This document shows, in pieces, positions 24,269-32,933 of a stretch of DNA of 64,000 bases (position 1 is the stretch's first letter; each line of letters begins with the position of its first letter). The translations under genes and the position numbers were made by a program. The stretch is from Roseburia_C sp900315735 (GTDB lineage: Bacteria > Bacillota > Clostridia > Lachnospirales > Lachnospiraceae): assembly GCA_052118425.1 (NCBI GenBank), contig JBQKHF010000005.1. One strand, given 5' to 3'. The notes under the pieces were generated by a model that ran no database searches, was not told where the DNA came from, and saw nothing but the letters and a program-made list of their open reading frames with translations.

Positions 24269-25969
24269 ATGAATCTAAAGAAAAAAATTCTGGCAATTAC
24301 AGTTGGACCGGTATTGATATTAGGAATTATCACCATACTATTTACCGTAACCATGGTAAAGAATTCCATGATGGATGAGACAAAGGATGCATTAAAGGGA
24401 ACCGCGGCTGCAACATTGGCAGCTTATGACCAGAATACCGGAGATTATCTTGAGACCAGCAATGGGGACATCTGGAAAGGAAGTTACAACATTTCCAAAT
24501 CAGAGAATCTGGTAGACCGAATCAAGGATAATACCGGCATGGATGTAACTTTTTTCTATGGGGATAAACGAATCATGACTTCTGCAATGGATGAGAATGG
24601 AAATCGTATTTTAAAATCCAAAGCGGGAGATGTCATTGTAGAAAAAGTATTAAATGGTGGAGAAGAATATTTTAGTCAGGCAGTATCCATAGAAGGAACC
24701 ATAAATTACGGCTATTTTATGCCGGTATATCAGAATGGCTCGGATACGGATATTGTGGGAATGATTTTTGTAGGAACCAATAAGCAGGAAAAGGATGCCG
24801 TAATTGTCCGGCTTTTAAATTCCATCGTAGCTGCTGTAGTAGCAATTATGGTGGTCTGTCTGATTATCAGTACAAAGCTGGCAAGTACCATCAGTAAGAA
24901 TATCAGAACCAGTATTAAAACGGTAGAGAAGATTGCCGCAGGCGATTTGAATGTGCAGGTAAATAAGAAACTTCTTAAGAGCAAGGATGAAATTGGAGAC
25001 CTTTCCCGGGTTACGGTTACTCTCCGTGATGCGATGCAGCGGACGATTCTTGAAATCAACCAGAATGTGCAGAAGCTGTTAGAGGCATCTTCTTTACTTG
25101 GAACAGCAGCAGACAATACCAATGGAACTATGAATAAGGTACGCTCCGCCGTAAACCGGATTGTGGAGAATTCTGCCGAACAGGCGGAAAATTCAAAAAG
25201 TACTTCCGAGCATATGCGCCTGATGGGAGAAAATATTACAGAGACTTCCGCAGAAGTAGAAGCATTAAACAGCAATGCGGAATTCATGCATCAGTCCAGT
25301 GAAAAAGCAGCAGAGACACTGGCAAACCTGCAGCACATCAATGGCGAAGTAGAGCGGATTATCGGTGAAGTACAGGAGCAGACCAACCGCACCAATGATT
25401 CTGTGCAGCAGATTCATAAGGCAACGGCATTTATTACATCTATTGCAGAAGAAACCGACCTGCTCAGTCTGAATGCGTCCATTGAGGCAGCCAGAGCCGG
25501 TGAAAGCGGCAGAGGATTTGCGGTCGTTGCCGAGCAGATTAAGAAATTATCCGAGCAGTCCAACCAGTCCAGCAGTGAGATTGAAGAGACTGCCATGATG
25601 TTAAGTGAAGATTCCCAGAAGGCTGTAGAGATTATGCAGAAGATGCAGGAAATCATTATGAGCCAGAGCGAGAGCATGCAGGATACCCAGAAGGTAGTAG
25701 AAGAGGTTGTGGCACAGATTGCTCACTCCATGCAGAGTATCCAGCAGATTAAAGATACCACAGAGCATCTTGCAAATGTGAGAAATGAGGTATTACAGGC
25801 AGTTGAGACTCTTTCTAGCATTGCGCAGGACAGCGTATCCGGAACGAAAAAGACTTACGAAGATACGGAAGAGGTTGTAGATACCTTTAAGCAGGTATAC
25901 ATGAGTGCAGAGCAGCTTCGTGAGATTGCAGACCAGCTGGCAGGAAGCGTGCAGTATTTTCATGTGTAA
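24269..25969 (+). CDS. Methyl-accepting chemotaxis protein with single Cache-type domain
   Basis: 566 residues. Membrane segments at about 8-28 and 185-207 bracket an extracytoplasmic single-Cache-like domain (ENLVDRIKDNTGMDVTFFYGD and GTINYGYFMPVYQN). A HAMP segment (~208-262) is followed by a long helical signalling domain with the conserved hairpin tip EETDLLSLNASIEAARAGES and RGFAVVAEQIKKLSEQS. It relays ligand signals to CheA/CheW. It is co-oriented with the BMP lipoprotein gene only 10 bp upstream, suggesting that the two act together. Confidence 0.93.
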   Translation: MNLKKKILAITVGPVLILGIITILFTVTMVKNSMMDETKDALKGTAAATLAAYDQNTGDYLETSNGDIWKGSYNISKSENLVDRIKDNTGMDVTFFYGDKRIMTSAMDENGNRILKSKAGDVIVEKVLNGGEEYFSQAVSIEGTINYGYFMPVYQNGSDTDIVGMIFVGTNKQEKDAVIVRLLNSIVAAVVAIMVVCLIISTKLASTISKNIRTSIKTVEKIAAGDLNVQVNKKLLKSKDEIGDLSRVTVTLRDAMQRTILEINQNVQKLLEASSLLGTAADNTNGTMNKVRSAVNRIVENSAEQAENSKSTSEHMRLMGENITETSAEVEALNSNAEFMHQSSEKAAETLANLQHINGEVERIIGEVQEQTNRTNDSVQQIHKATAFITSIAEETDLLSLNASIEAARAGESGRGFAVVAEQIKKLSEQSNQSSSEIEETAMMLSEDSQKAVEIMQKMQEIIMSQSESMQDTQKVVEEVVAQIAHSMQSIQQIKDTTEHLANVRNEVLQAVETLSSIAQDSVSGTKKTYEDTEEVVDTFKQVYMSAEQLREIADQLAGSVQYFHV

Positions 25970-26077
25970 TAAATATACAACCATAGCAATTCTAAAATTG
26001 TGAAAAAGTGCCTTTGAAATCGCAGACTGAAAAGTTTATCATAAAAAGAGAAAAGAAGCGATGTCAGAGGTGAGAAA

Positions 26078-26575
26078 ATGTATCCAATTGGAGCATATAT
26101 TGTAAAATCAACAAATGGAGTATGCAAAATAGAGGACATTGTAAATCCGGATTTTGTAGCAGATTCCAGCAAATTATATTATAAAGCAATGCCATTACTG
26201 GACAAAAGTGCAACGTTATATATCCCGGTGGACAAGGTGGATGAAACAATGCGGCTGGTGATGACAGAGTCAGAAGCAGATGCATTATTAAAAAAGATTC
26301 CATCCATAAATCAAATCTGGATTAGCAATGAAAAAGAGCGGGAACGAAATTATAAGCAGGCAATTCAAAGCAATAATCCGGAGCAGTTGATTGGTATTAT
26401 CAAGCTAATCTATCAGAGGAAAAAGACGCGCCAGGAGCAGGGGAAGAAGACAACTACAGTAGATGGCCGTTATTTTAATCTGGCAGAAAACCTTCTGTAT
26501 TCGGAACTGGAATTAGTATTGCAGAAAGATAAAGACGAGATTTACCAGATGATAAAGGCAAATTGTGAAGCTTAA
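26078..26575 (+). CDS. CarD family transcriptional regulator
   Basis: 165 residues. The N-terminal ~60 residues form the RNA-polymerase-interacting domain (MYPIGAYIVKSTNGVCKIEDI, then YIPVDKV), followed by an all-helical DNA-binding part that contains LAENLLYSELELVLQ. CarD/CdnL proteins bind the RNA polymerase beta subunit and stabilise open promoters. The ATG follows GAGGTGAGAA. It is monocistronic; metG with its T-box follows. Confidence 0.9.
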   Translation: MYPIGAYIVKSTNGVCKIEDIVNPDFVADSSKLYYKAMPLLDKSATLYIPVDKVDETMRLVMTESEADALLKKIPSINQIWISNEKERERNYKQAIQSNNPEQLIGIIKLIYQRKKTRQEQGKKTTTVDGRYFNLAENLLYSELELVLQKDKDEIYQMIKANCEA

Positions 26576-26602
26576 GGATATCGGACAGTCGGGCTGAAAA
26601 GG

Positions 26603-26631
26603 TTGACTTTTCGAAAAAATTGTGTTAGTTT
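26603..26631 (+). promoter_or_regulatory. Promoter of metG T-box transcript
   Basis: TTGACT (26603-26608), 17 bp, TAGTTT (26626-26631) with a TGT extended -10. Confidence 0.65.
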
Positions 26632-26637
26632 TACACC

Positions 26638-26921
26638 TAGATGGTAAACGCGAGGAAGAAGAGAGTACATCTATCGGAATTGTACAGAGAGTTCCAATGA
26701 ACCGCAGGGTTTTGCTGAGATGGAATCAAGGGTGATAGATGGAAGATGGCTTTGGAGTGGCGAGGCTGAATCCTAAGAGACAAGGCTTCGACAGGACCGC
26801 CTGTTATAGCGGGAAGTATTGCAGGATACTTCATGAGGCGCATACTGCAAGGTATGTGTAAAATAGAAGTGGTAACACGGATAACACCCGTCTTCTTTCA
26901 TTAGAAGGCGGGATTTTTTTT
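26638..26921 (+). ncRNA. T-box leader, methionine specific
   Basis: Stem I has an AGAGAGTA strand and CATCTATC pairing with GATAGATG; the facing GAAGATGGC carries ATG (26746-26748), the Met specifier. The T-box sequence AGAAGTGGTAACACGG (26865-26880) forms the antiterminator, and CCCGTCTTCT / AGAAGGCGGG with eight T residues (26887-26921) is the terminator. Uncharged tRNA-Met should favour read-through into metG. Confidence 0.93.
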
Positions 26922-27057
26922 CGCGAGTAGCGATGAAAATGCCGTGCTTGCACGAGCATTTGAGGAGCACCGCGAAAACCTGTGAAACGAAGTTTCTCAG
27001 GTCGCGAGTAGCGAAATGCGGCTCGCAGGAACACTTGAGAAACGAAGTTTCTCAGGT
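26922..27057 (+). repeat. Two tandem leader units (CGCGAGTAGCG ... GAAACGAAGTTTCTCAGGT)
   Basis: Unit 1 (26922-27002, 81 bp) and unit 2 (27003-27057, 55 bp) both begin CGCGAGTAGCG and end GAAACGAAGTTTCTCAGGT, with unlike middles. The second end forms GAGAAA-CGAAG-TTTCTC. They lie between the T-box terminator and metG, so they are transcribed only on read-through. An open frame runs through them into metG but has no ribosome binding site. Confidence 0.8.
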
Positions 27058-27079
27058 AGTGAAGAAAAGGAGAATGAAG

Positions 27080-29080
27080 ATGAGCAGCAAAGGAAAGTTT
27101 TACATGACCACCGCGATTGCCTACACATCAGGCAAACCGCACATTGGAAACACCTATGAGATTGTACTGGCAGACGCAATCGCAAGATACAAGAGACTGG
27201 AAGGCTATGATGTATATTTCCAGACTGGTACCGATGAACATGGACAGAAGATTGAATTAAAGGCAGAGGAAAAAGGAATCACACCGAAGCAGTTCGTAGA
27301 CGAAGTTGCAGGAGAAGTAAAGAGAATCTGGGATTTGATGAATACTTCTTATGATAATTTTGTGCGTACCACAGATGAAGACCATGAGACACAGGTTAAG
27401 AAGATTTTCAAGAAACTTTATGATAAAGGTGATATTTATAAGGGTTCCTATGAGGGACTTTACTGTACTCCGTGTGAGTCATTCTGGACAGAATCCCAGT
27501 TAGTAGATGGAAAATGTCCGGACTGTGGCCGTGAAGTGCAGCCGGCAAAAGAAGAAGCATACTTCTTTAAAATGAGCAAATATGCAGACCGCTTAATCGA
27601 GCATATCAACACTCATCCGGAATTTATTCAGCCGGTATCCCGTAAGAATGAGATGATGAACAACTTCTTACTTCCGGGACTTCAGGATTTATGTGTATCC
27701 AGAACCTCATTTTCCTGGGGAATTCCTGTAGATTTTGATCCAAAGCATGTAGTATATGTATGGCTGGATGCACTGACCAACTACATTACCAAGATTGGAT
27801 ATGATGCAGATGGCAATTCTTCTGATTTATTCAAGAAGAACTGGCCGGCAGATTTACATCTGATTGGAAAAGACATCATCCGTTTCCATACCATTTACTG
27901 GCCGATTTTCTTAATGGCATTAGACCTGCCACTGCCAAAACAGGTATTTGGACATCCATGGCTCTTACAGGGTGGCGAGAAAATGAGTAAGTCTAAAGGA
28001 AATGTAATTTATGCAGATGATATGGTAGACCTCTTTGGTGTAGATGCAACCCGTTATTTCGTATTGCATGAGATGCCATTTGAAAATGATGGAATCATTA
28101 CCTGGGAGCTGGTTGTAGAGCGTTTCAATTCTGACCTTGCAAACATCCTTGGAAACCTGGTAAGCCGTACCATTTCCATGAGCAATAAATATTTTGGCGG
28201 TGTTGTAAAGAGTACCGGAGTAACAGAAGAAGTAGATGATGACTTGAAGGCAGTTGTAACCGGCGCAAGAGATAAGATTGCAGACAAGATGTCCGGACTT
28301 CGTGTGGCAGATGCCATTACAGAAGTATTTAACGTATTCCGCCGCTGCAACAAATATATCGATGAAACAGCACCTTGGGTATTGGCAAAGGATGAAGCAA
28401 AGAAAGACCGCTTAAGCGAGGTACTTTACAATCTGACTGAGTCCATCACCATCGGTGCAAGCCTTTTAGCAAGCTTCTTACCGGAGACTGCAGAGAAAAT
28501 CGTAGCGCAGCTTAATACAGGACTTCGTGGCTTTGATGAGCTGAATCAGTTTGGACTTTATCCAAATGATAATAAAGTAACCGAGAAACCAGAGATTCTC
28601 TTCGCAAGATTAGACCCGAAGGAAGTAATGCCGAAGGTAGAGGCAATCCGTGCTGCCCAGAAAGCAGAATTTGAAGCAGAGCAGAAAGCATTAGGCAAAG
28701 AAGTTGAGACCGAAGCAAAAGCAGATGCTGCTGTCATCGACATTGAGCCAAAAGAAGAAATCACTTATGATGATTTTATGAAAATGCAGTTCCAGGTTGG
28801 TGAAATCATCGAGTGTAAAGCAGTAGAGAAATCCAAGAAATTACTGTGTTCACAGGTAAGAATCGGAAGCCAGGTAAAACAGATTGTATCCGGTATCCGC
28901 AAACAGTATACACCGGAAGAGATGGTCGGCAAGAAAGTTATGGTATTAGTAAACTTAAAACCGGCAAAACTTGCAGGTGTATTATCTGAAGGAATGTTAC
29001 TTTGTGCAGAGGATGAAAATGGAGAATTAGCACTTCTGACACCGGAAAAGGATATGCCGGCAGGCGCAGAAATCTGCTAA
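27080..29080 (+). CDS. metG: Methionine--tRNA ligase
   Basis: 666 residues from the ATG at 27080, which lies 7 bp after GGAG; the ATG at 27074 is too close to that site. The catalytic domain has the HIGH-like HIGN (near 17-20), the zinc knuckle CTPCESFW with CPDCGRE, and the KMSKS loop EKMSKSKGN. A C-terminal tRNA-binding (EMAP-like) domain begins near residue 560 (FMKMQFQVGEI, then VRIGSQVKQIVSGI). It charges tRNA-Met in the cytoplasm. Expression is controlled by the Met T-box upstream. Confidence 0.97.
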   Translation: MSSKGKFYMTTAIAYTSGKPHIGNTYEIVLADAIARYKRLEGYDVYFQTGTDEHGQKIELKAEEKGITPKQFVDEVAGEVKRIWDLMNTSYDNFVRTTDEDHETQVKKIFKKLYDKGDIYKGSYEGLYCTPCESFWTESQLVDGKCPDCGREVQPAKEEAYFFKMSKYADRLIEHINTHPEFIQPVSRKNEMMNNFLLPGLQDLCVSRTSFSWGIPVDFDPKHVVYVWLDALTNYITKIGYDADGNSSDLFKKNWPADLHLIGKDIIRFHTIYWPIFLMALDLPLPKQVFGHPWLLQGGEKMSKSKGNVIYADDMVDLFGVDATRYFVLHEMPFENDGIITWELVVERFNSDLANILGNLVSRTISMSNKYFGGVVKSTGVTEEVDDDLKAVVTGARDKIADKMSGLRVADAITEVFNVFRRCNKYIDETAPWVLAKDEAKKDRLSEVLYNLTESITIGASLLASFLPETAEKIVAQLNTGLRGFDELNQFGLYPNDNKVTEKPEILFARLDPKEVMPKVEAIRAAQKAEFEAEQKALGKEVETEAKADAAVIDIEPKEEITYDDFMKMQFQVGEIIECKAVEKSKKLLCSQVRIGSQVKQIVSGIRKQYTPEEMVGKKVMVLVNLKPAKLAGVLSEGMLLCAEDENGELALLTPEKDMPAGAEIC

Positions 29081-29143
29081 TCATAAGATTTTCAGATTAG
29101 TCGCATAAAGAAACAGCATATAAGGAAATAGCTATAGAAAGAA

Positions 29144-29185
29144 GCCCCGGAAGAACCATTGTAAATTGGTTTTTCCGGGGTTTTC
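29144..29185. terminator. Bidirectional terminator between metG and ABC permease
   Basis: AGCCCCGGAAGAACC pairs with GGTTTTTCCGGGGTTT around an A/T-rich loop, with T runs on both strands, between convergent genes. Confidence 0.85.
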
Positions 29186-29187
29186 TG

Positions 29188-30363
29188 TTAAGCGTTGTGG
29201 CTGCGTTTCTGGTATTTGCTGGAAACCAGATAAATACAGAACACTGCGACGAAGAAGCCAAACTGGATACCGATAAAGCGCCAGTATTTTCCGGTGGTAA
29301 GTATTTCGTCCGACATGCCGCCCAGCATGGAATTGATACGGACGTACCAGTAGGTTGGCAGGAAATGTGCTATAGCAAGAACACCTTTTCCCAAAAGGTA
29401 CTGTGGAACGAAGATTCCGGAGAGGAAACTCAACCCCAGGGAGACAACATTTGCAATCATACTGAGGGACTGCGCTTTGAGTGAAAAAGTACTTATAAGG
29501 AGTGAAAGTGCTACGGAAAACAGCAGAACCATGATACTGTTTAAAAGGCTGCGAAGGCCATTTACTGAAAACAGGCTGTCTGCTCCATAGATGAAAAGTG
29601 CAGTCAGGATAAAGAGCAGCCATACAAAGAGGCAGAATACAATACATCCTAGCGTAATCTGTGTATTTTTGGACTTTAAGGAAAGAGAGGAGCAGGAAAT
29701 CCTTGCGCCTAAATCTTTCTGGTTAAAGGTTATCAAAATAGGAGTCATACCAAGTAACAGCATGTTAATGAGCACATAAGGAAGATACTGGAAGAAATAG
29801 GTGAGCCCAATCTGTGTACCTTTGACATTGTCCTCCTCAATGTTAAGAATCGAAGTATCATTTCCTTCGGAAAGTGCTTCAGCAGATTTTGTGACCGCTT
29901 CGGAAAGGGAAAAGCCACCCGCCATAAATAAGCGGACACTGGAAAGATACTCATTCACCTGCTGGTCTACAAAATAGCCATTGGAGCTGTCCTTGCGCAT
30001 GGAAATCTGAAGAAAATCTTTGGCATCAGAGGCAGTAAGCTGTTCTTCAAAATCTTCCGGAATTGTTAAAATATAGTCAACCTCCTGATAATAAAGTGCA
30101 TCCTGCAAGGTCATAGTATCCGTATCCTTTAAAGTAACCGGATTGTGTATTGAGAAAAGATAATCACTTAAAGCGTGGCTTGCAGTGCTGTCATCCTCAT
30201 CCATGATACAAATGTCTGCTTTGGTGGCAGTAAAAGAAGTCTCATGGTCGGATGCCCCGATTTTGCTCAGGGCAATTACAATAACTGTAAAAATAATATA
30301 GTATAAAAGCACAGAAGGAAATCTCTTCTTTGCAATTTTCAGAAAAGTTTTAAATACTTGCAT
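29188..30363 (-). CDS. ABC-2 type exporter permease
   Basis: 391 residues. One N-terminal membrane segment (YIIFTVIVIALSKIG) is followed by a ~150-residue extracytoplasmic part and then five or six membrane segments (from YFFQYLPYVLINMLLLG), the usual ABC-2/YhgE-like plan. Its start overlaps the end of the next permease gene by 14 bp. It is the last gene of a three-gene minus-strand export operon, probably one half of a heterodimeric pump for a peptide, lipid or antimicrobial. Confidence 0.88.
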   Translation of the reverse strand: MQVFKTFLKIAKKRFPSVLLYYIIFTVIVIALSKIGASDHETSFTATKADICIMDEDDSTASHALSDYLFSIHNPVTLKDTDTMTLQDALYYQEVDYILTIPEDFEEQLTASDAKDFLQISMRKDSSNGYFVDQQVNEYLSSVRLFMAGGFSLSEAVTKSAEALSEGNDTSILNIEEDNVKGTQIGLTYFFQYLPYVLINMLLLGMTPILITFNQKDLGARISCSSLSLKSKNTQITLGCIVFCLFVWLLFILTALFIYGADSLFSVNGLRSLLNSIMVLLFSVALSLLISTFSLKAQSLSMIANVVSLGLSFLSGIFVPQYLLGKGVLAIAHFLPTYWYVRINSMLGGMSDEILTTGKYWRFIGIQFGFFVAVFCIYLVSSKYQKRSHNA

Positions 30364-31519
30364 ATCTTTTCCTCCTTGTCAATAAGAATCCGCCAAAACA
30401 GAACAGGGCGGAAATGCCAACCAGTGTCAGAATGCATTGATAATACTGGTTTAAATTATCCTGAATGCCTAGTGTATAGAATGCACGGGAAATCAGGGCA
30501 GCCGGTGAAATCCGGTTAATAATCGGGCAGGCATTTTCTACGATAATCCACATATTTCCAACCATAAGTCCGCTTAAGAAGCAAAGCAGCAGGCTGCCGG
30601 AGGTAAGAATTCCCTGTTTCATTCCTTCGGAAAAGGTTCCGATGGCACCTACGAAAAAGCCCATGGTAGTTCCGGTCAGACATCCTACAAATACAGTAAG
30701 GATTGCCAGTGGGAGATGGTAGGTTAAATCAATCTTAAGCACCAGTACAATAAATGCAAAGGAAACCATATTACAGATAAACTGGAATAGTACATTGGCA
30801 AAAAGCTCTGCTACAATGACCTTCATTTTATGAACCGGAGAGATATTGCGTCTTGCACCGATGGCGGAGAGATTTCCCTGGTTATTAAGGGAAACATACA
30901 GTCCGGAAAGGCTGGTAAAGAGACATGCCATAGCCATCAGATTGTAAAAGTACTGTGTATAGGTATCAGTATTATGTTTATTTAAAGAAACTTCCTTTGT
31001 ATAGGAAACCTGCTCAGAGAGGCTTTTAAGCAGTGCTTCTAAGTTCTCCGGGTGATTTTTGGCAGTATCCGCAATGGCAGTAACAGAGGAATTGTACTGC
31101 TTTACAAATGCCTGCAAAATACTCTGATTCATGCGGACGGTATCAGAGTTGGAAGAAGAAACCGTAAGAGAAAGTGTGGTTGTATCAGATGAAGAATCGT
31201 CTGTATACAAAATACCATCCACCGTCTGGTCCTTTAACAGGGACACGGCTTTCTCTTCTGTGCAGTAGGTTGGAACAAAGAGGGCGACCCCATCTTTTAT
31301 TTCCGTTTTTTCTAAAAATGTCTTGATATTTTTTAATGCGACCGAATTATTTTCTTCTACAACAGCAACGGAAATCGGTTTCTGTATTTCAGAACTGCTG
31401 ATATTGGAAAATGCTGCCTTGAACATAATGCCAAGCAGAATCGGAAAAAGCAGTATCCAGAACATCTGCTCCCTATTTCTAAGGAGAATCCGGAAATGAT
31501 ATTTCATGATTTGAAGCAT
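30350..31519 (-). CDS. ABC-2 type exporter permease
   Basis: 389 residues with the same plan as the neighbouring permease: an N-terminal membrane segment (MFWILLFPILLGIMF), a Ser/Thr-rich extracytoplasmic domain of ~150 residues, and six C-terminal membrane segments with TTMGFFVGAIGTFSEGM. It lies 12 bp after the ATPase gene. The pair with one ATPase suggests a heterodimeric exporter; substrate unknown. Confidence 0.88.
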   Translation of the reverse strand: MLQIMKYHFRILLRNREQMFWILLFPILLGIMFKAAFSNISSSEIQKPISVAVVEENNSVALKNIKTFLEKTEIKDGVALFVPTYCTEEKAVSLLKDQTVDGILYTDDSSSDTTTLSLTVSSSNSDTVRMNQSILQAFVKQYNSSVTAIADTAKNHPENLEALLKSLSEQVSYTKEVSLNKHNTDTYTQYFYNLMAMACLFTSLSGLYVSLNNQGNLSAIGARRNISPVHKMKVIVAELFANVLFQFICNMVSFAFIVLVLKIDLTYHLPLAILTVFVGCLTGTTMGFFVGAIGTFSEGMKQGILTSGSLLLCFLSGLMVGNMWIIVENACPIINRISPAALISRAFYTLGIQDNLNQYYQCILTLVGISALFCFGGFLLTRRKRYASI

Positions 31520-31531
31520 ATCTTTTTCCTC

Positions 31532-32473
31532 CTAGTCTCTTAATTCTTTGCCGGTAATCTCTAAGAATACATCATTTAAGGTCGGAAGCTCGGAATATAC
31601 TTTTCCGAAAGTAATCTCATGCTGCTGCAGATAATCCAGCACATGAATGAGATTGTGGCTTCCGCCGCTGCATAAAACAGTCAGCATGTGATTTTCGTAA
31701 GTCACTTCATAAACATGTTTTAAAGCACGGATTTCATCAATTGCTGCATCCGGCAGGTCTAAGATATCAATGGAAATGCTTTCGCTCTTCTTAATCATCT
31801 GTTTTAATTCATCCTTCGTGCCGATGGCAAGATTCTTGCCTTTGTCCATAATGGCAATCCGGGAACAAATCTGCTCTACCTCTTCCATGTAGTGGGAAGT
31901 GTAAATGATGGTGGCACCATTCCGGTTCAGCTCCTCGATTCCCTCAAGAATCTTATTCCGGCTCTGCGGATCAACGGCAACAGTCGGTTCATCCATGATA
32001 ATCAGCCTTGGTTTGTGGGCGATACCGCAGGCAATATTTAATCGTCTTAAAAGTCCGCCGGATAATTTCTTTGGAAAGAATTTACGGAAATCGTCTAAGC
32101 CTACAAAAGCAATGGCTTCATCCACATACTGTTTCCGAAGTGCTTTATCTTTCACATAAAGTCCACAGAAATAATCAATGTTTTCATATACCGTCAGTTC
32201 ATCCACTACGGCAACGTTCTGCATAACAACGCCGATTTGCCGTTTTAAATCATAACTGTCCGGGTTCATCTTTTTCCCAAAGACTTCAATGTTTCCCTTA
32301 TCATAGGAAAGCAGGGACAGAAGACAGTTGATGGTGGTAGTTTTACCGGAACCGTTTGGACCGAGCAGACCGAAAATCTCACCTTCTTCAATCTCTAAGT
32401 TAAAGTGGTCTAATGCCACAAGTTCTTTGTAGCGTTTTACCAGGTTTTCTATTTTTACAACTGGGGTACTCAT
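31532..32473 (-). CDS. ABC exporter ATP-binding protein
   Basis: 313 residues. Walker A GPNGSGKTT, Q-loop VMQNVAVVDEL, signature LSGGLLRRLN, Walker B LIIMDEP and H-loop TSHYMEEVE. The signature has Leu where Gln is usual (LSGGQ), yet the surrounding motif is intact. The C-terminal ~80 residues resemble the DrrA-type regulatory tail. It drives the two ABC-2 permeases encoded downstream. The predicted transcript begins ~380 nt upstream and carries palindromic element B as leader. Confidence 0.92.
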   Translation of the reverse strand: MSTPVVKIENLVKRYKELVALDHFNLEIEEGEIFGLLGPNGSGKTTTINCLLSLLSYDKGNIEVFGKKMNPDSYDLKRQIGVVMQNVAVVDELTVYENIDYFCGLYVKDKALRKQYVDEAIAFVGLDDFRKFFPKKLSGGLLRRLNIACGIAHKPRLIIMDEPTVAVDPQSRNKILEGIEELNRNGATIIYTSHYMEEVEQICSRIAIMDKGKNLAIGTKDELKQMIKKSESISIDILDLPDAAIDEIRALKHVYEVTYENHMLTVLCSGGSHNLIHVLDYLQQHEITFGKVYSELPTLNDVFLEITGKELRD

Positions 32474-32509
32474 ATGTTTCCTCCTTTTTAGGGTGATTGG
32501 TTTGCGACA

Positions 32510-32853
32510 GGCGATTGCGAGAGGAGAAAAAAAATTTATAAAAACTGTCTTGCTGTGTTACATCAGAAGCACTGGAGTGTTCGTCGAAACTGGATACTGC
32601 ATGATGCTTGAAAAGGGGCACTAAGAATTTCGAAACATGAGTAGTTTTTTTCGGCAACCGGCGCAAATTCACATCCATGTTCATATGCGCCTCGCCGGTA
32701 CATCCCTGTACCAGCGTTGCCGGATACTGGGCGAAATTCCAAGTGCCCCTAACAAGCCTCATAAGGTATCTGTATTCCGATGAACGCTCCAGTGCTTTTG
32801 CCAAACATTGGCAAACCAGCTTTTTTATAAAATTTTCTCTTCTCGCAATCGCC
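32510..32853. repeat. Large palindromic element B (core 32614-32750)
   Basis: The core has the same ends as the other copies (AGGGGCACTAAGAATTTCG / CGAAATTCC-AAGTGCCCCT), a GGCAAC/GTTGCC stem, GGCGCA/TGCGCC and GCCGGTAC/GTACCAGC hairpins. The arms extend outwards: GGCGATTGCGAGA (32510-32522) pairs with TCTCGCAATCGCC (32841-32853), and GCACTGGAGTGTTC with GAACGCTCCAGTGC. The total is 344 bp. It fills the space between the ABC ATPase gene and its likely promoter, so it should be transcribed as a long hairpin leader. Confidence 0.9.
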
Positions 32854-32862
32854 TATAGCATA

Positions 32863-32933
32863 AGTATAGGGAAAAGAGCTGCAGAAGGTAAGTGCACTCT
32901 GTCAGGAAATAAAATGACATTTGTCATATCTTA
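32863..32933 (-). promoter_or_regulatory. Promoter and duplicated operator of the ABC-2 operon (31532-29188)
   Basis: Minus-strand -10 TATACT at 32863-32868. A 47-bp segment (32887-32933) differs by one base from 34810-34856; it contains the palindrome ATGACA-TT-TGTCAT (32914-32927). The distance from palindrome to -10 is 45 bp here and 46 bp at the other site. The segment reaches into the stop codon of the upstream gene. Confidence 0.65.

Noticed and set aside
26933..27079. N-terminal extension of MetG by 49 residues
   Set aside because: The extension is encoded by the tandem leader repeats, lacks a ribosome binding site, and the ATG at 27080 has a well-placed GGAG and matches the usual MetG start.
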